A DNA stretch of 25,720 bases from DAOTTI01 sp034437795 (GTDB lineage Bacteria > Chloroflexota > UBA11872 > UBA12225): contig DAOTTI010000266.1 in the NCBI GenBank assembly GCA_034437795.1, positions 1-25,720 of the forward strand, written 5' to 3'. The translations under genes were made by a program, and so were the position numbers. Positions 14,327-21,653 of this stretch are shown in pieces. Position 1 is the stretch's first letter; each line of letters opens with the position of its first letter. The notes under the pieces are model-generated. The model had not been told where the DNA came from. It saw nothing but the letters and a program-made list of their open reading frames with translations, and did not search any database.

Positions 14327-15846
14327 CAGGGCACCAGGTACGGTTGCGGGTAGGGACGGCCCCAGGGGCGGCCCTTCAGGATGGTGTGCACCGCCACCAG
14401 GCGCTGCCGGCCGGTCCACCGGAAGCGGCGGGCGTCCATGAAGGTGAACTCGCCCTGCTGCACCTCCAGGATGGCCGCGTCGCCCGGCGCGCCGGCCTGG
14501 AGGGTCCCCAGCAGGGGCTCCCGCGCTGGCGCGGGCAGGCAGGCGTTGATGACCTGCGCCGGCGCCACCGTTGCGCGGGCCACCACCTCCTCCAGCGGCA
14601 TCCCGAAGCTCAGGAACTTGCTCATGGTGGTGGGCAGGTCCACCGCCTTCTCGTTGACGCTCCCGCTGTGCAGGTCGGTGGAGATGGTGTCCGGCCAGAA
14701 GCCTTGCTCCACGGCTGCGCGGGCGACCGGCTCGGCGAAGCTCCCGCTGCCGTGGCCGACGTCGAACAGCACGCCCCGCGCCCGCGCCTGGCGACAGGCC
14801 TCCTCCACGCGCCCGCTGGCGTCCACCACGCCGTTGGTGTTGCCGGTGAAGCAGTGGGTTACTATGTCCCCGGGACGTAAGAGCGAGAGCAGCTCCCCAA
14901 TGGACGCCGGCGCGCCCCCGATGTGCACCATCACCGGCACGCGCCGCCCCGACCGTGCGCTTGCCTGGACGTTCTGGGCGGCGGCAGGACGAGCGACGCC
15001 GGAAGCAGGGGCCGGGCGCTCGTCTGCGCTCTGGAGCGCGGCCGGCCCCTGGGCGCCTGCGGCCTGATCGACGTCCGGAGAGGGCGCCGGTGCGGCCAGC
15101 GCCGCGTCGGCCAGCGCCGCGTCGGCCAGCGCCGCCGCGCGGATGGCGCGGCGCAGGGGCTCCAGCCCGTTCGCGCCGACGATGTAGGCGGTCTGGCGGA
15201 CCTTCACCCCGAGGACGAAGCCCGGATAGCGGAGCAGGCACTGCGCCGCCAGCTCCGGCTCCAGATAGGTGAGGTCGCGCGATTCGCCGTGCGGGTGGCC
15301 GACCAGCCCGATGCTCGAGATGTGGACGAAGGCATAGACGCGGGTCCGGGTCTGGCCAGCGTCGTGCGCCAGGCGGTAGAGGCCCAGCATGCTGTTCGCG
15401 CCCGCCGTACCGGCGTCGACGACCGTCGTGCAGCCGCCGGCGGCGCAGACCTCGTCGGCGGGGAGCGCCAGCTCCGCGCCCCCAACGTAGACGTGGGCGT
15501 GGAGGTCGACCAGGCCGGGGGTGACCAGCTTGCCGGTGGCGTCGAGCACGCTGCGGGCCGCCTTGGGGTCGATTGCGCCCGGCTCCACGACGGCGGCGAC
15601 GCGGCCGTAGGCGAAGGCGACGTCGCGCACCGCGCGCAATCCCTGGCTCGGATCAAGCACCTCGCCACCGCGGACGAGCAGGTCGTACGGCGCGGCCTGG
15701 TGCGCGCGCCGCCCCGGCGCCGCGAACGGGGATGGGGCGACGAAGGGGGAGGGAGTGATCATCGCTCCCTGGCCCTCAGCCCGCTCGGGGATCGTCTCCC
15801 ACGGGTCGTACGGTCCTTCAACAGGTCCAGCCGTGCTCCCGGTCAT
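14326..15846 (-). CDS. Second cog3964-type amidohydrolase/deacetylase, with a ~60-residue low-complexity insert
   Basis: A 506-residue paralogue of the amidohydrolase at 5194-6378. Metal-site residues: LHAH (115-118, His116/His118), Lys215 in VLGVKVRQ, His308 in VMVHIGG, His331 in THCFTGN, DVGHGSGSF (362-370), and Asp391 in STDLH. Between Lys215 and His308 there are 93 residues, against 34 in the paralogue. The excess is an Ala/Pro/Gln-rich insert (about 240-300) that includes ALADAALADAALA, encoded by a 15-bp triplicate. The N-terminus also has about 50 extra low-complexity residues. ATG 15846 has GAGG 8 nt upstream and overlaps the end of a 25-codon ORF; ATG 15762 is a less likely start. 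The active site seems intact, so activity is expected. Substrate unknown. Confidence 0.87.
   Translation of the reverse strand: MTGSTAGPVEGPYDPWETIPERAEGQGAMITPSPFVAPSPFAAPGRRAHQAAPYDLLVRGGEVLDPSQGLRAVRDVAFAYGRVAAVVEPGAIDPKAARSVLDATGKLVTPGLVDLHAHVYVGGAELALPADEVCAAGGCTTVVDAGTAGANSMLGLYRLAHDAGQTRTRVYAFVHISSIGLVGHPHGESRDLTYLEPELAAQCLLRYPGFVLGVKVRQTAYIVGANGLEPLRRAIRAAALADAALADAALAAPAPSPDVDQAAGAQGPAALQSADERPAPASGVARPAAAQNVQASARSGRRVPVMVHIGGAPASIGELLSLLRPGDIVTHCFTGNTNGVVDASGRVEEACRQARARGVLFDVGHGSGSFAEPVARAAVEQGFWPDTISTDLHSGSVNEKAVDLPTTMSKFLSFGMPLEEVVARATVAPAQVINACLPAPAREPLLGTLQAGAPGDAAILEVQQGEFTFMDARRFRWTGRQRLVAVHTILKGRPWGRPYPQPYLVP
15093..15137 (-). repeat. 15-bp tandem repeat (3 units) inside the amidohydrolase insert
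   Basis: CGGCCAGCGCCGCGT occurs at 15093-15107 and again exactly at 15108-15122, with a third, slightly changed copy at 15123-15137. It encodes the ALADA repeats and keeps the reading frame. Confidence 0.9.
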
Positions 15847-15942
15847 TGGCGCATCCTCATACCACGCTCAGGAAGCAGTAGCGCACGCGGGTGGAGGCGC
15901 GCTCCGGCGCTATTAGTCATTGGCACATCCTTCACCATGCTC
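15842..15942 (-). repeat. Duplicated translation-initiation region (copies 15842-15869 and 15916-15942)
   Basis: On the minus strand the two copies read GAGCGTGGTATGAGGATGCG / CCAATGAC and GAGCATGGTGAAGGATGTG / CCAATGAC. Each contains a purine Shine-Dalgarno core, the same CCA before the ATG, and ATGAC after it. The proximal copy starts the amidohydrolase and the distal copy starts a 25-codon ORF. Confidence 0.7.
15843..15920 (-). CDS. Possible 25-residue leader ORF overlapping the amidohydrolase start
   Basis: ATG 15920 has GAAGGA about 8 nt upstream and opens a 25-codon frame beginning MTNSAGARLH and ending GMRMRQ. Its TGA overlaps the amidohydrolase ATG (ATGA). The initiation region is a near copy of the amidohydrolase's own. 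This arrangement permits translational coupling or leader-peptide control. The peptide has no recognisable fold, and it may simply be the remnant of a local duplication. Confidence 0.35.
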   Translation of the reverse strand: MTNSAGARLHPRALLLPERGMRMRQ

Positions 15943-16101
15943 TTTGACGCCCGGCGACGTGGCGCCCCGCCACCAGATCGTACGAGCGTAACGCGCTGGC
16001 GCGCCACCGCCAAAGGCCAGGGCCGCCGGCGCGGGGCACAACCGAAGGCGTTACTGGCACAGGGGTCGGTGGCGGTCCGCCCGCTGAACTGTGGGCCATG
16101 G

Positions 16102-17253
16102 TCAGCCGGCGGCCACCTGCGCCATGTACTCCTTGAGCAGCGTACGACGTGTTGGTGGCTTGCCCGCTCGAAACGTTGCCAGGTACTCCGCGTACGACCA
16201 CTGAGTATCCAGGAAGCTCCTGGCTGCGGCCTGCCCCGCCGCGAACAGGCGCGTCTTATCGTCGTCGGTCAGGGCAAAGTTGGTGCTCGATACGCCCTCG
16301 GTCGGGATGGTGATGGTGCGGGCGAAGGCGTCGCTGTCCAGATAGAGCCGGTCGTGGGCCTGCAGCATGGTGTCCACCAGCGTCCAGATGTAGTCCACCA
16401 GCCCGCCCACGCGGCCGCGCAAGGGGACCGGCAGGCGGGCGGCAAAGTCGCTTCTCGGCTCGCCCTCGACGAACTTCAGGCCGAAGGTGGGCCACTCCGG
16501 CAAGCCCAGCGCGCGGTCGAGGTCAAAGAACCAGACCGGAAAGTTAGAGAGCATCCCGCCGTCGACCAGCACGTGCGTCCGGCTGGTCCGTTCGTGCCTC
16601 CGGCGCACGGGCTTGAAAAAGAAGGGGATGCTCATGCTCATACGCACGGCTTCGGCGACGGGCAGCCGGTCCGGCGGGATGCCCAGCGCGTCGTTGGCGT
16701 CCATGGGCAGGCGGAGGAGGCGCCGCCCCGTGACGTCCGAGACAATGACGTGCACCTTGTACCGGTAGCGCAGGTCCGCCTCGCCGGCGTCGTAGAGCAG
16801 GTCGCCAAACGTCACCACCCCCTTGGCCTTGAGCTTCTCGCGCATCAGCTCCAGGAAGAAGTCTCCCTTGTAGACGCCGTGCTCCCGCAGCACGGCCAGG
16901 AGGTCGCCCAGCCAGGTCCGTCCGATCAGCGGGAGGCGCTTTTCCCACACCGGATCGGTAATGCGCCTGAAGTCGAGCTCGAAGATGATGTCGCGCACCT
17001 CGGCCGCGGTGTAGCCGGCGGCGATCAGCGTGGCCACGATGGCGCCGGCCGAGGTCCCGGCCAGGTTCTGGGGCCGGAAGCCTCGCTCCTCGAGCACCGC
17101 GTAGGCCCCCACTAGGCCAATGCCCAGGACCCCTCCGCCCTCGCAGACCAGGTCAAGCTTCTTCTCTCGCTCCCAGTTCTCGACGATCCTGGCAATGGCC
17201 TCGCGCTGGTCTTCCGGCAGGGTGACCGGCGGCGCGACGTGCTGCTGCGCCAT
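16102..17253 (-). CDS. Patatin-like phospholipase/acyl hydrolase
   Basis: A 383-residue protein of the bacterial patatin family, lipid acyl hydrolases with a Ser-Asp dyad. The oxyanion-hole motif is CEGGGVLGIG (37-46), the nucleophile elbow GTSAG (66-70, Ser68), and the catalytic Asp lies in DGGMLSNFP (231-239, Asp231). RMSMSIPFFFKP (204-215) is also typical of the core. There is no signal peptide, so it is cytoplasmic or membrane-peripheral. ATG 17253 is preceded by GGAGG at 7 nt. It stands alone: 254 bp from the sugar-binding protein gene upstream and 181 bp before the leader ORF downstream, with repeat elements in the upstream gap. The natural lipid substrate cannot be inferred. Confidence 0.9.
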   Translation of the reverse strand: MAQQHVAPPVTLPEDQREAIARIVENWEREKKLDLVCEGGGVLGIGLVGAYAVLEERGFRPQNLAGTSAGAIVATLIAAGYTAAEVRDIIFELDFRRITDPVWEKRLPLIGRTWLGDLLAVLREHGVYKGDFFLELMREKLKAKGVVTFGDLLYDAGEADLRYRYKVHVIVSDVTGRRLLRLPMDANDALGIPPDRLPVAEAVRMSMSIPFFFKPVRRRHERTSRTHVLVDGGMLSNFPVWFFDLDRALGLPEWPTFGLKFVEGEPRSDFAARLPVPLRGRVGGLVDYIWTLVDTMLQAHDRLYLDSDAFARTITIPTEGVSSTNFALTDDDKTRLFAAGQAAARSFLDTQWSYAEYLATFRAGKPPTRRTLLKEYMAQVAAG

Positions 17254-17370
17254 TCCACGTCCTCCACGTCCGAATACATGGCGTTACGGTGCAACCGGCC
17301 CGCGATCAGTTCCCTCTCTATGGGAGACGGCGAGGATACGGACGAGCCGCTCCCCTTCTCCATCTTTCCC

Positions 17371-17430
17371 CCCTCTCCCTGTGGAAGAGGGCGATAGTGA
17401 GGGCACCGCTTATGAACAATCCAGGCTAAG
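17371..17430 (-). repeat. Dispersed palindromic element, copy 1
   Basis: CCCTCTCCCTGTGGAAGAGGG (17371-17391) can fold on either strand. It is followed by GTGAGGGCACCGCTTATGAA and AATCCAGGCTAAG. It lies 77 bp downstream of the stop of the sugar-binding protein gene. A shorter related palindrome (CCCTCTC, GGGAGA) lies at 17312-17327 in the same 254-bp gap. Neither is followed by a T-rich run, so intrinsic termination is not clear. Confidence 0.65.
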
Positions 17431-17507
17431 TCGGCGCTGGTACGTTCGTGCGGGACAGGACGGCCGGGCATCGATGGACAGGGCGACGCGAACCTACCAG
17501 CGGATAC

Positions 17508-18953
17508 TTAGGCCGGCCGGATCGGCACGTCCATCCCCTTGAAGGGTAGGCAGTCGCCGTACTGTACGAGCTGGTTCATCTGCTGCTCGGCGTCGCGCAG
17601 GGCGGCATCGAGCGACTTGGTGCCCGCGTAGACCTTCCGCATCTCTTCCGTGAAGGGATTGACTGATGAGACCGTGTTGTGGTGATAGAAGTGGATGCCG
17701 TACGGCCGGCGGTACACGCTGGTGAACGTGCCGATGTGCGGTGGCGGCCCCGCCTCGTAGTCCTTCCACACGCTCTTCAGCGTCGGCGTGTACAGCCGGG
17801 TCCTGGCGAAGATGCCCTGTGTGTCCGGGCCGGCCAGGAAGCGCAGCCAGGCGTACGCCTCGTCGGGGTGCTTCGTACCCGACCAGATGATATTGGGATT
17901 GCCGGACGAGAGGGCGACGCCCGGCCGGCGCGCGTCCTTCTTGGGGAACGGCGCGACGTCCCACTCGAACGAGTTGCCCACGTCGCGCATGATCGGGCCG
18001 ACGTTGGGCGAGGCGCGCAGGAACATCGCTACCTTGCCGCCGACAAAAGCGTCGCGGATGCCGGCTTGGCGAAGCTGCGCCGTCTCCTCGTCGGTCACGA
18101 CCACCTTCAGCCGCGCTACCAGGTCATAAACGAACTGCGCCGCCTCGCGGAACTGGGGCGTGGTCAGCGTGAACCTCATGTTCTTGTAGTCGGCCGGCGC
18201 ACCGCCTAGCGTCCAGGCGAACATCGCGTAGCCCTCGGACAGGCCAGTGTAGGGCAGCTGGATGCCCCACTGGTCGGGCTTGCCGTCCCCGTTCGTATCC
18301 TTGGTCACCAGCTGCGCGATCTTGACCATGTCGTCCCACGTCCACTCGCCCTTGAGGTCGTCCCACGGGTCCGGCGCGCCCACCGACTTGATCATGGTCT
18401 TGTTGTAGTAGAAAGCGCGCGGGCCGACCTGCATCGGCAGGGCACGCACCTTGTCGCACCAGATCTCGACGCCCACCAGCGCGTAGTCACGGCGCAAGTT
18501 GAGCCTGTCGGCCTTGGCCCGATCACTCAGATCGAGCGTCCAGTTGCTGTCGTGGAACTTGGGGAACTGCATCCCCTCGCCCCACATCGCGTCCGAGGCC
18601 GTGCCAGCAACGAAGCTCGCCGCCTGCTTGGTGGTGAACTCGGCGCTGGGCACGTAGTCCTTCTCGATCGTGACCCCCGGGTGCTTCTCCTGGAACTGCC
18701 GGATGACGTCGTCGATGCCGCTGAAGTCCTGGAAGAACCAGGCCATGTAACGAAGCGTCACCGGCCCCTTCGACGCGCGCCGGTCGCCCGCCGCCGTATT
18801 CGCGCCGGGTGTGGCGCACGCGCTCGCCAGCGCCGCGGTGCCCGTCCCGAGCGCGGCACCCAGCCCCGCCAGCACCTGCCGCCGGGTGGCGCCCTGCAGC
18901 CGCGCGGCCACGCCGGCGCCAGTCCGGCCACCACTCGCAATCGCATTCACCAT
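17508..18953 (-). CDS. Tat-exported lipoprotein sugar-binding protein of an ABC transporter (family 1 type)
   Basis: A 481-residue extracellular solute-binding protein. The N-terminus has a twin-arginine motif in ATRRQVLAG (22-30), a hydrophobic stretch, and ASAC (43-46) as lipobox with Cys46, so it should be a Tat-secreted, lipid-anchored protein. The mature part shows the family-1 pattern: VIRQFQEKHPGVTIEKDYV near the start, AFVGGKVAMFLR in the middle, and HPDEAYAWLRFLAG in the C-terminal half. The ATG 18953 has GAGGG 5 nt upstream; an in-frame extension to 19157 carries no signal and crosses a repeat. No permease or ATPase genes adjoin it, so it is an orphan and must use a transporter encoded elsewhere. 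The ligand is probably a carbohydrate, by family. Confidence 0.9.
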   Translation of the reverse strand: MVNAIASGGRTGAGVAARLQGATRRQVLAGLGAALGTGTAALASACATPGANTAAGDRRASKGPVTLRYMAWFFQDFSGIDDVIRQFQEKHPGVTIEKDYVPSAEFTTKQAASFVAGTASDAMWGEGMQFPKFHDSNWTLDLSDRAKADRLNLRRDYALVGVEIWCDKVRALPMQVGPRAFYYNKTMIKSVGAPDPWDDLKGEWTWDDMVKIAQLVTKDTNGDGKPDQWGIQLPYTGLSEGYAMFAWTLGGAPADYKNMRFTLTTPQFREAAQFVYDLVARLKVVVTDEETAQLRQAGIRDAFVGGKVAMFLRASPNVGPIMRDVGNSFEWDVAPFPKKDARRPGVALSSGNPNIIWSGTKHPDEAYAWLRFLAGPDTQGIFARTRLYTPTLKSVWKDYEAGPPPHIGTFTSVYRRPYGIHFYHHNTVSSVNPFTEEMRKVYAGTKSLDAALRDAEQQMNQLVQYGDCLPFKGMDVPIRPA

Positions 18954-19020
18954 AAGAACCCTCTTCACAACACGCCGCTCGGCATCTCCCTGCAGCGGAC
19001 GCGGCTCATGCCGACAGCAG

Positions 19021-19136
19021 TGTACGCTACGGCAGCGGGGCACGGCCCATCTGAGACCGATCGCCCGCAATCGGACCAAGTCCGCCAGAGGGACGTACGC
19101 TAGGGCGGCGGGGCATGGCCCATCTGAGGCCGATGG
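19021..19136. repeat. 43-bp imperfect direct repeat upstream of the sugar-binding protein gene
   Basis: Copy 1 (19021-19063) and copy 2 (19094-19136) agree at about 37 of 43 positions; both contain GTACGCTA, GGCGGGGCA-like and GGCCCATCTGAG segments. They lie 68-183 bp before ATG 18953, where a promoter and operator are expected. The whole 390-bp gap 18954-19343 holds only this repeat and the palindromic pair at 19205-19317; no gene is seen. Confidence 0.6.
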
Positions 19137-19204
19137 CAGCGCCGCCGCCTCGGGCACCGCTTTGCCTCACTCTCGCGCCACGCGGCCGCGAACCCAACCT
19201 GGAC

Positions 19205-19317
19205 TATTGACGGCCAGCGGGGAGTCCCGTCTCCCATGGGAGAGGGCGAAGGTGATGGCTCCTTATTGACGGCCGGCAAGGAGCGCCCTCTCCCTGTGGG
19301 CGAGGGTGATGGCTCCT
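19205..19317 (-). repeat. Dispersed palindromic element, copies 2 and 3 in tandem
   Basis: Two adjacent units, 19205-19263 and 19264-19317, both begin TATTGACGGCC and end GGTGATGGCTCCT. Each contains a palindrome: CTCCCATGGGAG (19231-19242) in the first and CCCTCTCCCTGTGGGCGAGGG in the second. Base changes between the copies often keep pairing. The tail continues into TTACCTGGGCTA, which contains the TAG stop of the amylase gene (19344-19346, minus strand). Confidence 0.7.
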
Positions 19318-19343
19318 CCGTAATTAACCTGAATTTACCTGGG

Positions 19344-21380
19344 CTATTCATAGACGACGAAGCCGGCGGGCGGGACCGTCAGATGGACGGCCTTGCCGTT
19401 CCTGGCCTCCACCGCGATCGTGGCGCCAAGCATCGCCGCATCGGTGGAATAGATGCAGGTGAGGCGCTCCCCGGCGCGGTGCAGGGAGTTATCGATCGTC
19501 ACCCACGCCGTACGGGCGCTTTCGGCATCGGTGTTGATCGCCAGCAGGATCTCGTGGTTGCTGAAGATCCGTGACCAGGGGACGACGGAACGAAGCTGGC
19601 CCCCAACCATCCGCGGATAGCCGAACGACCCTTCGGCGCCGCTGGCAGAGATCTGGCGCAGGTACTGCCGGCCGCGGCGCAGGGCAATGCGGCTGCGCTG
19701 GATCTGGATGATCTCGCTGATCCGCTGATAGACCGGGTGGCGCTCGTTGAAGAAGTGCCGGCCGGTACTCTGGAGGGAGCCGAAGGGGCCGCCGAACATG
19801 CATTCCCGCAGAAAGCGGTCGCTCTCTCCAGCCCCGTCGAAGCCCTGCTCGCTGCCGTAATAGATGCAGGGAATGCCGAGCGTGGTGAGGTTCAGGGCCA
19901 GCGCCGGAACCAGGAAGCGATAGCCGTGGTTGGCCTTGTCGCCGCAGAAGCGGCGCTTGGGTCGGCCCACCTTGTCATGGTCGTCGAACATGGTGACGAT
20001 CTTCTTGCCGAACCAGGTGTGCGTCGCCTCGCCCACGTCGGCGGAGTTGGCGAACAGGCCGAAGTAGTCCTCGGCGTTGCGGAACCCCTTGGGCAGGTAC
20101 TCGAGCTTATCGGCCACGTCATTGATCCCCAGGGCCGCATTCAGGCCGGTCACCCTGAGCGTCTCGATGGCATTGTTCCGCCCGCCGGTAATCTCGCCCA
20201 GCAGGAAGAAGTTCTCCTTGCCGATGCTCTGGGCAAACTCGTGGATCACCGAGGCGAAGTAGCGCGTCGCCCCCTTCTCCATGTGCTTGACGGTATCGAT
20301 GCGATACCCGTCGATGTCGGCGAAGGCGATCCAGAACTTGTAGACCTCGCACAGGGCGTTCAGGGCCTCAGATGGGTAGAACCGGTCGATGATCCGGTGG
20401 CCGGCGGCGCCCCGTTCGTGCGCGCCCTGGTGGATATCTTTGAGCGCCTCGAAGTCGCCTTCGAGGTATTCGGGGTCGTAGTCGTAGTTGGTCATGCGGC
20501 CCTTGCACGTGAAGGTCGATGCCGGCTGGAGCTCGGCCGGCCAGATGGCGTCATTGGGCCACGCTGCCGGATGGGTGTTCGGGTCGACCGGCCCGAAGGG
20601 GAGCACGGCGGCGCCGAAGGCGTTGCGGTAGCCCAGCACCCGATAGGTCCCGCCATCCCAGCGCGGGTCCATGATCGGCTGGCCGTACCGGTCTACGCCA
20701 AGGGGCCGGTTGTCCCGCGTGACGTTGTAGCGGTCAGCCGCGTACTGGAAGACGTCGCCAGCGTGATTGAGAATGACGTCGAGAATGACGTAGATGCCCA
20801 GGCGGTGGGCCTCGGCCACGAGGTCGCGCAGGTCCTGGCGCGTGCCGAAGTGCGGATCGACGTCCAGGAAGTTCTGGATGCCGTAGCCGTGGTAGCTGTG
20901 CGTGTCAACCAGCTCCGCCGTGTGGACGTCGAAGGTCTTCAGCACCTGCTTGAAGACGGGGCTGATCCAGATGGCTGTCACGCCCAGGCGCCGGAGGTAG
21001 CCCAGCTTGCTCCGCAGGCCCGTGAGCGTCCCGCCGCACCACGTGCCGCCGGCGCGCGCCCACGTGGCGCGATCGGCACGGTAGGCGTCGGTCGCAAAAT
21101 CGAAGAGGGGAGTGCTGCCACCGGCGACGCGGTTCCCGTCGTTGTCGAGATAGGCGTCCTGTACGACGCCGTCGCCGTCGACGTAGGTCCCGCGCTCCTG
21201 GCCGTCGGAGAAGCGGTCCAGCAGCAGGAAATAGAGTACCTGATCTTCCCACGCCGCGGGCGACGGGTAATAGGGGTCCGGGGGCTGCGCCCGCAGCCGG
21301 AGGTCGACGTAGCCCTGCAGGTCCAGTTCCGCCAGGCTCTTCTCCAGCAGATCGTGCGTCGTGTGGTCGAACCGCGGCAT
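19344..21380 (-). CDS. GH13 alpha-amylase-family glycoside hydrolase (intracellular)
   Basis: A 678-residue enzyme with a GH13 (beta/alpha)8 barrel acting on alpha-glucans or related oligosaccharides. Conserved regions: DVILNH (201-206, region I), GYRIDTVKH (358-366, region II with nucleophile Asp362), LLGEITGG (393-400, region III with acid/base Glu396), and FDDHD (465-469, region IV, where most amylases have NHD). The N-terminal part has LYFLLLDRFSDG (49-60), and a beta-sandwich C-domain ends PPAGFVVYE. There is a long insert of about 150 residues between regions I and II. No signal peptide is present, so a cytoplasmic role (glycogen or imported maltodextrin) is inferred. ATG 21380 has GGAGGAG at 5 nt; the frame extends upstream to 21512 without domain content. 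It is downstream of the peptidase/MBL pair, separated by 273 bp. Confidence 0.9.
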   Translation of the reverse strand: MPRFDHTTHDLLEKSLAELDLQGYVDLRLRAQPPDPYYPSPAAWEDQVLYFLLLDRFSDGQERGTYVDGDGVVQDAYLDNDGNRVAGGSTPLFDFATDAYRADRATWARAGGTWCGGTLTGLRSKLGYLRRLGVTAIWISPVFKQVLKTFDVHTAELVDTHSYHGYGIQNFLDVDPHFGTRQDLRDLVAEAHRLGIYVILDVILNHAGDVFQYAADRYNVTRDNRPLGVDRYGQPIMDPRWDGGTYRVLGYRNAFGAAVLPFGPVDPNTHPAAWPNDAIWPAELQPASTFTCKGRMTNYDYDPEYLEGDFEALKDIHQGAHERGAAGHRIIDRFYPSEALNALCEVYKFWIAFADIDGYRIDTVKHMEKGATRYFASVIHEFAQSIGKENFFLLGEITGGRNNAIETLRVTGLNAALGINDVADKLEYLPKGFRNAEDYFGLFANSADVGEATHTWFGKKIVTMFDDHDKVGRPKRRFCGDKANHGYRFLVPALALNLTTLGIPCIYYGSEQGFDGAGESDRFLRECMFGGPFGSLQSTGRHFFNERHPVYQRISEIIQIQRSRIALRRGRQYLRQISASGAEGSFGYPRMVGGQLRSVVPWSRIFSNHEILLAINTDAESARTAWVTIDNSLHRAGERLTCIYSTDAAMLGATIAVEARNGKAVHLTVPPAGFVVYE

Positions 21381-21527
21381 CGTCGCTCCTCCGCGCCACC
21401 AGTCTACTACCGCAGGCCACCAGCTCGTCCGGATGGCGCGCCCTGGCGCTCCCGCTCCTGAGATGCCGCTGCCGGCTCCAAGCCGCGCGAGCCCGCGCAC
21501 GGGATCCCCCATCTAGCCCAGCTTCTT

Positions 21528-21580
21528 CCCTCGCCCACAGGCAGAGGGGTAGGGTGACGGCACCGCCCATGCATAATCCA
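21528..21580 (-). repeat. Dispersed palindromic element, copy 4
   Basis: CCCTCGCCCACAGGCAGAGGGG, then GGGTGACGGCACCGCCCATG and CATAATCCA, aligns with copy 1 over its full length, including the conserved CACCG and AATCCA blocks. It sits in the 273-bp gap between the MBL-fold gene and the amylase gene, about 73 bp after the MBL stop, a distance like that of copy 1 from its upstream gene. Confidence 0.65.
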
Positions 21581-21631
21581 CGCGGCAGGCGATGGCCCGC
21601 TGGACCGGCAGGGGCGTCGAAGAGGTCTCAC

Positions 21632-21650
21632 ATGGCCGCGCGGGGGCCAT
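21632..21650 (-). terminator. Hairpin just after the MBL-fold gene stop codon
   Basis: ATGGCC (21632-21637) and GGCCAT (21645-21650) form a 6-bp stem with a 7-nt GC-rich loop, starting 3 nt after the stop of the minus-strand gene. No T-run follows, so it is a weak terminator candidate and may be chance. Confidence 0.25.
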
Positions 21651-21653
21651 CAC

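Noticed and set aside
14923..17115. 730-codon open frame on the + strand crossing three minus-strand genes
   Set aside because: It lies antisense to the amidohydrolase, leader region and patatin gene, has no domain content and reads as His/Val/Arg-rich shadow sequence. Long antisense frames are expected at this GC content.
19737..21461. 574-codon open frame opposite the amylase gene
   Set aside because: The minus strand carries all four GH13 motifs with a good ribosome binding site. The antisense product is low-complexity Val/Gly/Asp sequence without a recognisable fold.
16102..21600. Insertion sequence or integron relics around the palindromic repeats
   Set aside because: No transposase or integrase fragment is present, and no clear target-site duplications were seen.
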